A stretch of DNA of 7,985 bases from Anaerohalosphaeraceae bacterium (GCA_030671565.1 DAOVIC010000083.1:1-7985); one strand, 5' to 3'; positions 1-7,446 are shown, counted from the stretch's first letter. The notes: generated by a model from the letters alone, not told the origin. Numbers and translations are program-made.

Positions 1-2
1 AT

Positions 3-1541
3 CCGAAACAATGGGCAAAGATCGCAAAACAGGCAGGCATGAAATACGTTGTCTTCACGACAAAACATCATGATGGCTTCTGTAATTTTGAAACGGCGGA
101 AACTGATCTTAAAGTTACCAATCCGGATTGCCCTTACAGTAAGAGTAAAAAACCCGATATACTTAAAGAGCTTGTCAAAGCCTATCGTGCAGAGGGCATA
201 AAGATCGGTTTTTACTTTTCGCATATCGACTGGTACCACCATGCGGCGAAATATTTCAGCCGGACACACTGGCAGTATGATGAGACCCTGGTCGATACCA
301 AACCCGAAATCTGGGAGGAGGCACTGGCTTTTGAAACAGCGCAGATCAACGAACTGATGGACAATTACGGACCGATAGACATATTCTGGTTTGATATTTC
401 CATGCCCGGCGGAATGCCGTACGATACTCCCTATCCGCATCCGAGGATCAAGAAGGACATGATCGAACTGGTCAAGATGATGCGTCAAAAAGATCCGCAG
501 ATGATCATCAACAACCGTGGTGTCGATATCTACGGCGACTTTTCCACACCTGAGCAGCGTATACCAGAGATGGGAATACCGGGCTACTGGGAGTCAAATA
601 TTACGATCACCAACGGACGCGGTTTCTGGTATAAAGGGCCAAATCCGGATTCCAAATCAGCAAAAGAAGTAGTCCATATGCTGCTGGAGATTACTGGAAA
701 GGGCGGAAATTTTCTGCTCAACGTAGGTCCCGCCCCGGATGGAACGATTACACCTGAAGAGACAAAAACGCTTAAAGGTATAGGGGACTGGCTGGAAATA
801 AACGGCGAAAGTATCTATGGGACGACAGGCTCGCCATTCCGTCGCCTGGATTGGGGAAAATGTACGACAAAAGGCTCTAAGCTTTATCTTCACGTGATGG
901 ACTGGCCCAAAGATGGCGTACTTCGTGTTCCGGCAATCAGAAATAAAGTCAAAGGTGCCTACCTGCTCGCCGATAAGAGCAAAAAACAGCTTAAGATTAA
1001 TAAGGATGCTGAGGATCTGCTGATCAGTGTCGGGAAAAATGCTCCGGATGAGATATCAAGCGTTGTAGTCCTTACTATCGTCGGAAAAGCTGATGTCGAT
1101 AATACCCTGGTTCAGAGCAAAGACGGTTCTATTGAACTTGTGGCAGGGACAGCCGAGATCATCGGAAAACATGCCAGGTATTTCCAGGGGCAAAACCCCC
1201 GATCGGATGACTATATCACAAAATGGTCAGTTCCAGGCGATTACATTAAATGGGAATTTAAAGTCCCAATGCCCGGAACGTTTGACGTTACGATGCATTA
1301 TGCGTCTAAGCCATTCATGGCGGGCAGCAGTTTCACGGTGGAAGGAGCAGGGCAGGTCCTAACCGGTGAAGTAAAGCCATCGAAACCAGATCAAAAGTTT
1401 ATCTCTCATAAGCTTGGGCAGCTTAAAATAGCCAAAAAGGGCACTTATACGGTTATGATCAAGCCTGGGAAAATAGTCAAAAATGAACTGATGGAGTTTA
1501 AAAAAATAGTTTTAATTCCTTCTGGACAAGCGGAAAAGTAG
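3..1541 (+). CDS. Alpha-L-fucosidase, GH29 family, 5'-truncated by the window edge
   Basis: Hydrolyses terminal alpha-L-fucosyl residues with retention of configuration; family members from glycan degraders are normally exported. The reading frame is open from base 3 (PKQWAKIAKQAG, then the Met at 39), and that stretch is itself typical GH29 sequence, so the Met at 39 is internal and the true start lies upstream. Numbering from that Met: TKHHDGF at 8-14 is the family signature at the end of an early barrel strand; IFWFD ends in Asp119, the expected nucleophile; Glu172 in the STPEQRIPE stretch is a candidate acid/base (inferred, as this residue varies between GH29 members); GGNFLLNVGP at 222-231 is another hallmark. 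A small beta domain follows at about 255-350. Residues about 355-500 form an additional beta-rich domain that looks like a carbohydrate-binding module. The signal peptide cannot be seen. Ends at TAG, 183 bp before the symporter gene. Family is sure; linkage specificity is not readable. Confidence 0.93.
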   Translation, partial: PKQWAKIAKQAGMKYVVFTTKHHDGFCNFETAETDLKVTNPDCPYSKSKKPDILKELVKAYRAEGIKIGFYFSHIDWYHHAAKYFSRTHWQYDETLVDTKPEIWEEALAFETAQINELMDNYGPIDIFWFDISMPGGMPYDTPYPHPRIKKDMIELVKMMRQKDPQMIINNRGVDIYGDFSTPEQRIPEMGIPGYWESNITITNGRGFWYKGPNPDSKSAKEVVHMLLEITGKGGNFLLNVGPAPDGTITPEETKTLKGIGDWLEINGESIYGTTGSPFRRLDWGKCTTKGSKLYLHVMDWPKDGVLRVPAIRNKVKGAYLLADKSKKQLKINKDAEDLLISVGKNAPDEISSVVVLTIVGKADVDNTLVQSKDGSIELVAGTAEIIGKHARYFQGQNPRSDDYITKWSVPGDYIKWEFKVPMPGTFDVTMHYASKPFMAGSSFTVEGAGQVLTGEVKPSKPDQKFISHKLGQLKIAKKGTYTVMIKPGKIVKNELMEFKKIVLIPSGQAEK

Positions 1542-1583
1542 AGGCTATAAATATTGCTTTTCGTGTCCGCAAAAAAGTTAAGC

Positions 1584-1612
1584 GAATTTATATCCTTCGG
1601 GGTAGTAAATTC
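1584..1612 (+). other. UUCG-capped RNA hairpin in the fucosidase/symporter spacer
   Basis: GAATTTATATCC pairs with GGGTA-G-TAAATTC: twelve base pairs (one G-T wobble) interrupted by a single bulged G at 1605, closed by a C(UUCG)G tetraloop at 1596-1599. It lies 42 bp after the fucosidase stop. No T-run follows (the next bases are CCGCGAGC), so it is not a standard rho-independent terminator. It may protect an mRNA 3' end, mark a processing site, or assist factor-dependent termination. The structure is read directly; the role is inference. Confidence 0.6.
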
Positions 1613-1712
1613 CCGCGAGCATGATTATAACTTGTTGCTCTAAAGCCACTTACCAGCGGACAAACGGAAAATTTCAACTGAGAGTACTATAATTATAATT
1701 TTACTATTAATC

Positions 1713-1717
1713 AGGAG
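1713..1717 (+). promoter_or_regulatory. Ribosome binding site of the symporter gene
   Basis: AGGAG stands seven bases before the ATG at 1725 and fixes that start. Just upstream, 1688-1699 carries two overlapping-style TATAAT hexamers in tandem within an AT-rich tract, which could serve as a -10 element, but no convincing -35 box sits at the right distance. Confidence 0.75.
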
Positions 1718-1724
1718 CTAGTTA

Positions 1725-3431
1725 ATGAAAGTCGAAATGTTAGATGTTTATGTCATTGCGGCCTATTTTGCGGGCATAATCTGTCTGGGTCTCTGGATAT
1801 CCAGGCGACAGGCAGCCGGCGGCAAGGAATTTTTCCTTGCTGGTCGTTCCATGAAGTGGCCCATGATCGGTGCTTCTCTCTTTGCGACTAATATCTCAAG
1901 TCAGCAGTTTGTCGGCCAGGCCGGCCTTGCCTTTACCGTTGGTATCATCGCTGGCGGTTTCCAGCTGGTAGGTGCAATGTGTTTTATGTTTCTGGCCATC
2001 TTTTTCATACAGACCTATATGGGAATGAACCTTACGACGTCGCCGGAATTTTTTGAAAAACGTTTCAGCCCCGGTTGCCGTACGATCGTTTCATTTATTA
2101 ATATTATGATGGTTGTCCTTGCTAATCTGGCGGCCTCGTTATATGCAGGCGCTGTGGTCCTTACAAACCTGCTCGGATGGGACGTAAGCCAGCATTCAAA
2201 TGAGCTGTTTTGGACAGCTGTGATACTTATGGGTGTAGCGGCCGGGACATATACTCTTCTGGGTGGACTCAAAGCGGTTATGATCTGTAACTTCATCGAG
2301 ATGTGCGTCCTTGTTATGGGCGGCGTTCTACTTCTTGTTTTTGGCGTAATGAAAGTCGGAAGTATTTCCGAGGTCCTGGCGTTTACGTCTGTCGAAACCG
2401 GTAACAGTATGTGGAATCTCGTTCAGCCCTGGGATCACGATTTTGGATGGCTGCCGATGATTACAGGAACATTCGTCCTTGGCGTTCACGGCCACTGTAC
2501 AAACCAGGACTATGTCCAGCGTGCCCTCGCTGCCAACGACCTTTATAACGCGAAGATGGGCGCGATCTTCGGCGGTTTCCTGAAGGTGCTCGCCTTGTTC
2601 ATTATTGCAACGCCGGGCGTTATCGCTGCCAAACTGGTAACTATGGGCTCTCTGGTTGTTCCGCAGGGTGACTCGGCATATGTTGCTCTTCTTACAGATG
2701 TTATGCCGAAAGGCCTTATGGGTGTCTGCCTTGCCGGTCTTCTGGCAGCTATCATGTCCAGCGTAGATTCCGGCCTTTGTTCATGTGGTTCACTGATCAA
2801 CTACGACTTCTTCGCGAAGATCAAAAAGAACGCCAGCGACAAAACTCTTCTAAAGAGCGGTCGCATAATTATGTTTGTACTGCTGGTTTTGTGCATACTG
2901 GTTGCACCTTCTATCCGTCATTTTGAAGGCCTCTTTCATTACCTGCTTTATATCTGGGCACTTTTGGCTCCGCCGGTTTTCGTCTGTGTCATTTTTGGAC
3001 TGGCCTATAAAAAGGCAAACGCAAAAGCAGCCTTTCTTACGCTTATGGTTGGTTTGTTCCTCGGTATGGCGGCATTTATATTTCTTAAGTTTCCGCAACT
3101 GCAAACTCTTCGCGAAAACGCGCATCCGTATCTGAATAATAAGCTTAACCTGGGTTTCGTTAATACGATTATTTGTGCGATCGTGATGCTGCTCGGCTGT
3201 AAGTTCTTCCGGCATACTGAAGAGGATAAAGAAAAGGCGGCATACGTCCGTCAGTCACGTGGTGTCATGCCAATGACGTCCGGGCAGAAAGTTAAATACC
3301 GCCTGTTCCTAACTACTCTGCTGGTGATTTGGCTTGCGGTGCTGTTTTTCTTTTCGCCATTTGGTATCGGAAATAAAATTTACAGTCAGCAACCGCAGAG
3401 CGATGATATTATAGTTGTTGCAGCAGAATGA
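1725..3431 (+). CDS. Sodium/solute symporter, SSS (SLC5-like) family
   Basis: Inner-membrane carrier that couples uptake of a small solute, probably a sugar, to Na+. The 568 residues match the usual size for the glucose/galactose-type branch, with about 13-14 hydrophobic helices ending in one at about 528-546. Motifs in order: FFLAGRSMKWPMIGASLFATNISS at 36-59 covers the first core helix (key residues Ala54, Asn56, Ile57); GTYTLLGGLKAV at 174-185 is the SSS signature; NQDYVQRALAAND at 260-272; AAIMSSVDSG at 341-350. Ala54, Ile57, Ala342, Ser345 and Ser346 correspond to the Na2 sodium site of Vibrio SGLT, so Na+ coupling looks intact. The segment before NQDYVQR reads GVHGHCT instead of the usual aromatic YYW-type stretch, so substrate may differ from classical hexose carriers. 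The gene follows a fucosidase and precedes two dehydrogenases, which suggests uptake of fucose or a related product; this is context, not proof. Confidence 0.93.
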   Translation: MKVEMLDVYVIAAYFAGIICLGLWISRRQAAGGKEFFLAGRSMKWPMIGASLFATNISSQQFVGQAGLAFTVGIIAGGFQLVGAMCFMFLAIFFIQTYMGMNLTTSPEFFEKRFSPGCRTIVSFINIMMVVLANLAASLYAGAVVLTNLLGWDVSQHSNELFWTAVILMGVAAGTYTLLGGLKAVMICNFIEMCVLVMGGVLLLVFGVMKVGSISEVLAFTSVETGNSMWNLVQPWDHDFGWLPMITGTFVLGVHGHCTNQDYVQRALAANDLYNAKMGAIFGGFLKVLALFIIATPGVIAAKLVTMGSLVVPQGDSAYVALLTDVMPKGLMGVCLAGLLAAIMSSVDSGLCSCGSLINYDFFAKIKKNASDKTLLKSGRIIMFVLLVLCILVAPSIRHFEGLFHYLLYIWALLAPPVFVCVIFGLAYKKANAKAAFLTLMVGLFLGMAAFIFLKFPQLQTLRENAHPYLNNKLNLGFVNTIICAIVMLLGCKFFRHTEEDKEKAAYVRQSRGVMPMTSGQKVKYRLFLTTLLVIWLAVLFFFSPFGIGNKIYSQQPQSDDIIVVAAE

Positions 3432-3524
3432 TCGATGAGGGATATGGAACAGGTAGTTTGTGGGATTGACAGACTTGCAGATGGGATGTCATTGAAATTA
3501 TTATGTTAAAAATGTGTATAGAAC

Positions 3525-3528
3525 AGGA
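3525..3528 (+). promoter_or_regulatory. Ribosome binding site that decides the aldo/keto reductase start
   Basis: AGGA in ACAGGAAAC lies nine bases before the ATG at 3538. The earlier in-frame ATG at 3514 has no purine-rich site at proper distance and would add only eight residues unlike the family's N-terminus, so 3538 is preferred. Confidence 0.65.
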
Positions 3529-3537
3529 AACGTTTAT

Positions 3538-4566
3538 ATGGATAAATTTACAATAGCTAAAAATGGGATTGATCCGAATCTTGTCCCTAAAAGGACTTTG
3601 CATACAGGTTCAACCATGCCTGCGATCGGTTTGGGTACGTTTGGTTCTGACCGTTTTTCGTATGACCAGGTAGCCGAAGCCGTAAAGGGTGCGATCTCGG
3701 TGGGGTATCGTCATATTGACTGTGCGTCCGTTTATGGCAATGAGAACAGAATAGGAAATGTATTTAAGGAAGTACTCGACAGCGGTCAAATCAAACGTGA
3801 AGAGCTATGGGTAACATCTAAGGTCTGGAACGACATGCATGACAGAGTTGTAGAGTCCTGTGAGAAATCGCTAAAGGACCTTCAACTTGACTATCTGGAT
3901 CTGTTCCTGATTCACTGGCCGTTCCCGAATTATCATGCAGAGGGTTGCGATATATCTTCACGCAGTCCGGATGCAAAGCCCTACATCCATGAAAATTTCA
4001 TGAAGACATGGTCCCAGATGGAAAGCCTTGTTGAAAGGGGTCTGGTTAAACATATCGGAACGTCCAATATGACTATCCCGAAAATGACACTATTATTACG
4101 CGATGCTAAAATTAAGCCTGCGTGTAATGAGATGGAACTTCACCCGCATTTCCAACAGTCGGAGTTTTTCGAGTTTTGTGTGAATAACGATATTCAGCCG
4201 ATCGGTTTTTGTCCTATTGGTTCGCCGACTCGTCCTGATCGTGATAAGGCCAAATCGGATACGGTTGACATTGAAGATCCTGTCGTAGTTAAGATAGCCA
4301 AGCGGTTGAATGTACATCCGGCTGTGATCTGCGTGAAATGGGCGGTTCAGCGAGGTCAGATTCCCATACCGTTCTCTGTATACGAAAACGAATATATTGG
4401 TAACCTGGAAAGTACTATCAAGGATCCTATTACTGATGATGAAATGCAGGAGCTTTCTGGGATCGATAAGGGTTGTCGTCTTATCAAGGGTGATGTTTTC
4501 CTTTGGAAAAAAGATCAGACATGGGAAGCGCTTTGGGATGTAAATGGCGAAATTACGCCGGCTTAA
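3538..4566 (+). CDS. Aldo/keto reductase, possibly a sugar dehydrogenase/reductase
   Basis: Cytoplasmic TIM-barrel oxidoreductase acting on aldehydes, ketones or sugar lactols with a nicotinamide cofactor. The 342 residues contain the full catalytic tetrad: Asp61 and Tyr66 in HIDCASVYGNE, Lys95 in TSKVW, His126 in LIHWP. GTSNM at 174-178 and NEMELHP at 198-204 are further family landmarks. The cofactor 2'-phosphate motif, normally IPKSxxxxR, reads IPIPFSVYENEY at 275-286; the usual Lys aligns with Phe and the usual Arg with Glu, which points to NAD(H) rather than NADP(H). The C-terminus has RLIKGDVFLW at 314-323, a tail I associate with a distinct subgroup. It lies 106 bp after the symporter and 40 bp before a zinc dehydrogenase, probably in one transcript. 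Some family members oxidise L-fucose at C1 (D-threo-aldose dehydrogenase), an attractive but unproven assignment here; lactaldehyde or keto-sugar reduction is an alternative. Confidence 0.92.
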   Translation: MDKFTIAKNGIDPNLVPKRTLHTGSTMPAIGLGTFGSDRFSYDQVAEAVKGAISVGYRHIDCASVYGNENRIGNVFKEVLDSGQIKREELWVTSKVWNDMHDRVVESCEKSLKDLQLDYLDLFLIHWPFPNYHAEGCDISSRSPDAKPYIHENFMKTWSQMESLVERGLVKHIGTSNMTIPKMTLLLRDAKIKPACNEMELHPHFQQSEFFEFCVNNDIQPIGFCPIGSPTRPDRDKAKSDTVDIEDPVVVKIAKRLNVHPAVICVKWAVQRGQIPIPFSVYENEYIGNLESTIKDPITDDEMQELSGIDKGCRLIKGDVFLWKKDQTWEALWDVNGEITPA

Positions 4567-4606
4567 ATTAATGTGATGAAAAAACTTATCTGAAGGGATT
4601 TTTAAG

Positions 4607-5674
4607 ATGTCTAAGAAAATGATGGGCGCGATACTGCCCGGCAATAGCACTGTAGAATTGAAGGAATTTGATGTTCCGACGCCTGGTCATGGCGAAGTTT
4701 TGGTTAAGACAAAGTCTTCTACGATATGCGGATCGGATATTCGGTGTATCTACCACGAGCATCTTGGCAAGGGGCCCGAAGGTTATCAGCCTGGTATGGT
4801 CGCCGGCCATGAGCCTTGCGGGCAGGTCATCGAGACAGGTCCGGGTTGTCGTCGTTTCAATGATGGGGACCGCGTTATCCTTTATCATATTTCCGGCTGC
4901 GGTGTTTGTAATGATTGCAGACGCGGTTATATGATCTCGTGTACGAGCGATGAATATCGTCGTGCTTACGGCTGGCAGCGTAACGGCGGTATGGCTGAGT
5001 ATATTCTTGCCGAAGAGAAGGACCTGGTGCTGCTTCCTGATGAGCTTAGTTATTCCGATGGTGCACAGGTTGCCTGCGGTTTTGGTACGGTTTATGAAGG
5101 TCTGGAAAAGATCGGCATTTCAGGTAACGATGCTGTTCTGGTGACCGGACTTGGCCCGGTGGGGCTTGCCGCTGCGATGCTTTGCAAAGCTATGGGTGCT
5201 TCGAAGGTCATTGGTACCGAAGCTATCGATGAGCGTATTACGATCGCAGAAGATACGGGGCTTTTCGATCACGTTATCAAGGCTGGACCAAACAATGTTC
5301 AAGAAGTTAAGGCTCTTACAGGCGGGATGGGCGTTGAAAAATCGGTTGATTGTTCGGCTAATAATAATGCCCGCTTGACCTGCATTCAGGCTACCCGCAA
5401 GTGGGGTAAGATCGTATTTCTTGGTGAGGGCGGTACTTGTGAATTTCAGCCGTCGCCGGATATGATCCACGACCAGAAAACGATTTACGGTTCCTGGGTG
5501 ACTAATATCTGGCGTATGGAAGAATTGGTTGAGCGTATTGTTCGCTGGGGCATCCGTCCGGAAGAACTCATCACGCACAGATTCCCGCTCGAAAAAGCCA
5601 GCGAAGCATATGCTCTGATGGCAAGCGGTAAGTGCGGCAAAGTAGCAGTAGTGTTTGATGAGGAATTGAAATAA
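4607..5674 (+). CDS. Zinc-dependent medium-chain dehydrogenase (alcohol/threonine/polyol dehydrogenase-like)
   Basis: Cytoplasmic MDR enzyme that interconverts an alcohol and a ketone or aldehyde with NAD(P). The 355 residues are a normal full length. Catalytic zinc ligands: Cys41 in CGSD and His68-Glu69 in AGHEP. Structural zinc ligands: Cys98, Cys101, Cys104 and Cys112, spaced as in the family. GLGPVG at 181-186 is the Rossmann nucleotide loop, and the acidic Glu205 after the second strand (VIGTEA) favours NAD over NADP. AAGGGA eight bases before the ATG supports the start. The gap to the aldo/keto reductase is 40 bp and a terminator follows about 90 bp downstream, so this is likely the last gene of the symporter-dehydrogenase unit. 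Substrate cannot be read. In a fucose setting a deoxy-keto-fuconate, fuconate or lactaldehyde step would fit; threonine or sorbitol dehydrogenase annotations would be family-level labels only. Confidence 0.92.
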   Translation: MSKKMMGAILPGNSTVELKEFDVPTPGHGEVLVKTKSSTICGSDIRCIYHEHLGKGPEGYQPGMVAGHEPCGQVIETGPGCRRFNDGDRVILYHISGCGVCNDCRRGYMISCTSDEYRRAYGWQRNGGMAEYILAEEKDLVLLPDELSYSDGAQVACGFGTVYEGLEKIGISGNDAVLVTGLGPVGLAAAMLCKAMGASKVIGTEAIDERITIAEDTGLFDHVIKAGPNNVQEVKALTGGMGVEKSVDCSANNNARLTCIQATRKWGKIVFLGEGGTCEFQPSPDMIHDQKTIYGSWVTNIWRMEELVERIVRWGIRPEELITHRFPLEKASEAYALMASGKCGKVAVVFDEELK

Positions 5675-5938
5675 AAGATTCCGTAATTTTATAGGGCAGC
5701 TCTAATTAATTGCTTTTGAGCGGCAAGTAGAAGATTTTTGCGTTCCGGCAAGGAAGAAAAATCAGCCTTAGTTGAAGCTAAGGCGGCTTTTGTCTGACGC
5801 CGGCCGGGATCGAAAAGATTCGCTTGTCCGACAAAATGAATTTTTAGAGGTTCTCTATATGCTTTCAATGTGGTTTTGGTATCGACCCTAATTTGTAGAA
5901 AGTGTAAAGTCAGATTTTAAACATGGGAAAATTTAAAC
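5675..5938 (+). other. 264-bp intergenic spacer, likely leader/promoter region of the permease unit
   Basis: No coding frame is supported here. Besides the terminator, it contains a CGGCAAG direct repeat (5721-5727 and 5746-5752), a short palindrome TTGTC-C-GACAA at 5824-5834 that could be an operator, and a 16-bp tandem duplication abutting the permease start. No clean -35/-10 pair was found. A promoter for the downstream genes is expected after the terminator but could not be located. Confidence 0.4.
5765..5791 (+). terminator. Rho-independent terminator after the zinc dehydrogenase
   Basis: GCCTTAG at 5765-5771 pairs perfectly with CTAAGGC at 5778-5784 around a six-base loop (TTGAAG), followed by GGCTTTT. 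An A-run at 5757-5761 precedes it, so the reverse strand would also show a hairpin followed by a T-run and the element could work both ways. It separates the symporter/dehydrogenase unit from the permease unit. The T-run is short (four), so strength is uncertain. Confidence 0.7.
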
Positions 5939-5946
5939 ATGGAAAG
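5916..5946 (+). repeat. Two tandem 16-bp units across the permease start codon
   Basis: TTTAAACATGGGAAAA at 5916-5931 is repeated almost exactly as TTTAAACATGGAAAGA at 5932-5947. Each copy holds an ATG. The second (5939) starts the permease; the first (5923) is in another frame and reaches TAA at 5956-5958 after eleven codons. GGGA inside the first copy may double as the weak ribosome binding site for 5939. Confidence 0.75.
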
Positions 5947-6919
5947 ATTTACAATTAAAATTCTGTTATTGATCATTGTGGCCTTGATTGTTGTCCCGGC
6001 GGTACAACTTCAGGCATCCGTTCCATCCGATGGCGAGGTTTCCGTATCGATCTTTGCCGATGAGACAAAAGAGTCGTCGCTTCCATGGTGGGCCTGGCCG
6101 ATAATTCTTTTCATGTTCTGTTTGCCGCTCGGTATAGTCTCTGTCCTCGGCGGTGTAGGCGGGGCAGTTCTGTTCGTTCCGATCATTTCTGGTTTTTTCC
6201 CGTTCCACATTGACTTTGTCCGCGGCACAGGGTTGCTCGTTGCTCTGTCAGACTCACTTTCAGCGGGCCCAACACTTCTAAGACGCGGCATCGCAGATAT
6301 AAAACTTGCCTTACCCGTTGCCCTTATTACATCGATCTCTGCTATAATCGGCGCCATTATTGGGCTAAGGCTGCCGGCCGATATCATTCAATTAGCACTT
6401 GGTATATCCATTCTTGGAATCCTCGTTATAATGATAAAAGCAGGGCGGAGAGATTTTCCGGACGTCAAGAAACCGGACCCTCTTGCAGCTGCCCTGAATA
6501 TCAGCGGTATCTACTACGAAGAGTCAACCGGAAAACATATCGACTGGACTGTTCATAACACACTGCCCGGACTGCTTGTTTTCGTACTGGTAGGGTTTAC
6601 CGCAGGGATGTTCGGTCTCGGCGCCGGCTGGGCCAATGTTCCGGTTCTCAACCTTGTCATGGGAGCCCCGTTTAAGGTTTCAGTGGCCTCAAGTCACTTC
6701 CTGCTGTCAATAACCGATACCGCCGCCGCATGGATTTACATAAACAAAGGTGCCATCCTGGCGATTATGGCCATTCCATGTGTTGCCGGTGTTATGATAG
6801 GATCACGAATAGGCGCCAGAATACTTGCCAAAACCCATCCATCTTCGGTTCGTTACATTGTTCTTGGTTTGCTTCTGATCGCCGGGCTGAGAGCGATCAC
6901 GAAAGCTCTTTGGGGTTAA
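5939..6919 (+). CDS. Sulfite exporter TauE/SafE-family permease
   Basis: Polytopic inner-membrane protein of the TauE/SafE (DUF81) family, members of which are linked to movement of sulfite, sulfoacetate or other sulfur-containing organic anions. The 326 residues show the internal duplication of the family: GGVGGAVLFVP at 71-81 in the first half and FGLGAGWANVP at 225-235 in the second, each in a glycine-rich helix, with a hydrophilic linker at about 168-206. An N-terminal hydrophobic stretch (about 8-26) followed by a polar segment (27-48) looks like a signal peptide or an extra first helix. About seven to eight further helices follow. The ATG at 5939 is the only sensible start, though its ribosome site is weak. 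A three-helix protein follows after 24 bp and a sulfatase comes next, so export of sulfite/sulfate-type anions arising during sulfated-glycan use is a reasonable inference. Substrate and direction are not shown by sequence. Confidence 0.9.
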   Translation: MERFTIKILLLIIVALIVVPAVQLQASVPSDGEVSVSIFADETKESSLPWWAWPIILFMFCLPLGIVSVLGGVGGAVLFVPIISGFFPFHIDFVRGTGLLVALSDSLSAGPTLLRRGIADIKLALPVALITSISAIIGAIIGLRLPADIIQLALGISILGILVIMIKAGRRDFPDVKKPDPLAAALNISGIYYEESTGKHIDWTVHNTLPGLLVFVLVGFTAGMFGLGAGWANVPVLNLVMGAPFKVSVASSHFLLSITDTAAAWIYINKGAILAIMAIPCVAGVMIGSRIGARILAKTHPSSVRYIVLGLLLIAGLRAITKALWG

Positions 6920-6943
6920 CCTGTTTTTTAGAAAGATCTACAA

Positions 6944-7369
6944 ATGTCAGATAACAATAAAACCTGCGAAAATGCCTCTGAGGTACAGATTGCCTACGCA
7001 AAGCTGCTCGATGTCAGCGTGAAAATCACCTTTGTCGTAATGTTAGTTTTATTCGCCGTTTATATGGCAGGAATAATAAAGCCATCGATACCCCTTAACG
7101 AGATGCCATCCTACTGGAAGCTTCCGCTCGGCGAATACCTGCAGGCAACGGGCTCTAACGCCGGCTGGAGTTGGGTAAGCAAGCTAAATAAAATTGATTA
7201 CCTGTGCTTTGGTACCATAGCCGTGCTGTCGAGCATATCGATACTCTGTTATATCAGGATCATTCCGCTGCTGGCAAAAAAGAAAGACACAGCGTATGTT
7301 ATAATCGTCGTAACTGAGATTCTTGTCCTGCTGCTGGCAGCATCGGGCATTTTGACAGCAGGGCATTAG
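6944..7369 (+). CDS. Small three-helix membrane protein paired with the TauE/SafE permease
   Basis: A 141-residue protein with hydrophobic helices at about 26-45, 85-108 and 116-136. Between helices one and two is an extramembrane stretch with conserved-looking aromatic residues (PSYWKLPLGEY at 55-65, GWSWVSK at 74-80), and the protein ends in LAASGILTAGH. I recall similar small proteins encoded beside TauE/SafE permeases in anaerobic bacteria, and DUF1634 proteins occupy the same position elsewhere; membership in DUF1634 is a guess. Spacing of 24 bp after the permease stop supports co-transcription and a role as an accessory subunit. The ribosome site is poor (AGAAAGA upstream), so translation may be coupled to the permease. 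No catalytic motif is visible, and molecular function is unknown. Confidence 0.8.
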   Translation: MSDNNKTCENASEVQIAYAKLLDVSVKITFVVMLVLFAVYMAGIIKPSIPLNEMPSYWKLPLGEYLQATGSNAGWSWVSKLNKIDYLCFGTIAVLSSISILCYIRIIPLLAKKKDTAYVIIVVTEILVLLLAASGILTAGH

Positions 7370-7446
7370 AACATTGAAAACTGCGTCATGAATCTGTCGG
7401 CGATATAGTTGTGTAATGCTTTCGATTGATATTTCCCCCTTATATA

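Noticed and set aside
39..41. ATG at 39 as the start of the fucosidase
   Set aside because: The frame is open to base 3 and the upstream codons are typical GH29 sequence; the barrel would lack its first strands if translation began here.
1564..1662. Inverted repeat TGTCCGC / GCGGACA at 1564-1570 and 1656-1662
   Set aside because: Only seven bases and 85 bp apart; likely chance, though it would enclose the UUCG hairpin.
2850..3215. Minus-strand frame of 121 codons inside the symporter
   Set aside because: Antisense to transmembrane helices of a clear SSS gene; composition typical of a shadow frame.
3466..3504. TTGACA at 3466-3471 as a -35 box for the aldo/keto reductase
   Set aside because: The best -10-like hexamer (TATTAT at 3499-3504) is 27 bp away, too far for a standard promoter.
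3514..3537. Upstream ATG for the aldo/keto reductase
   Set aside because: No ribosome site before it, whereas AGGA sits at good spacing before 3538.
4096..4650. Long minus-strand open frame of 184 codons across the aldo/keto reductase
   Set aside because: It is antisense to a well-supported gene, has no recognisable motif and overlaps into the next gene; a shadow frame.
5893..5921. TTGTAG / TTTAAA (17-bp spacing) as the permease promoter
   Set aside because: Both hexamers are poor and the implied transcript start would leave almost no leader before the ATG at 5939.
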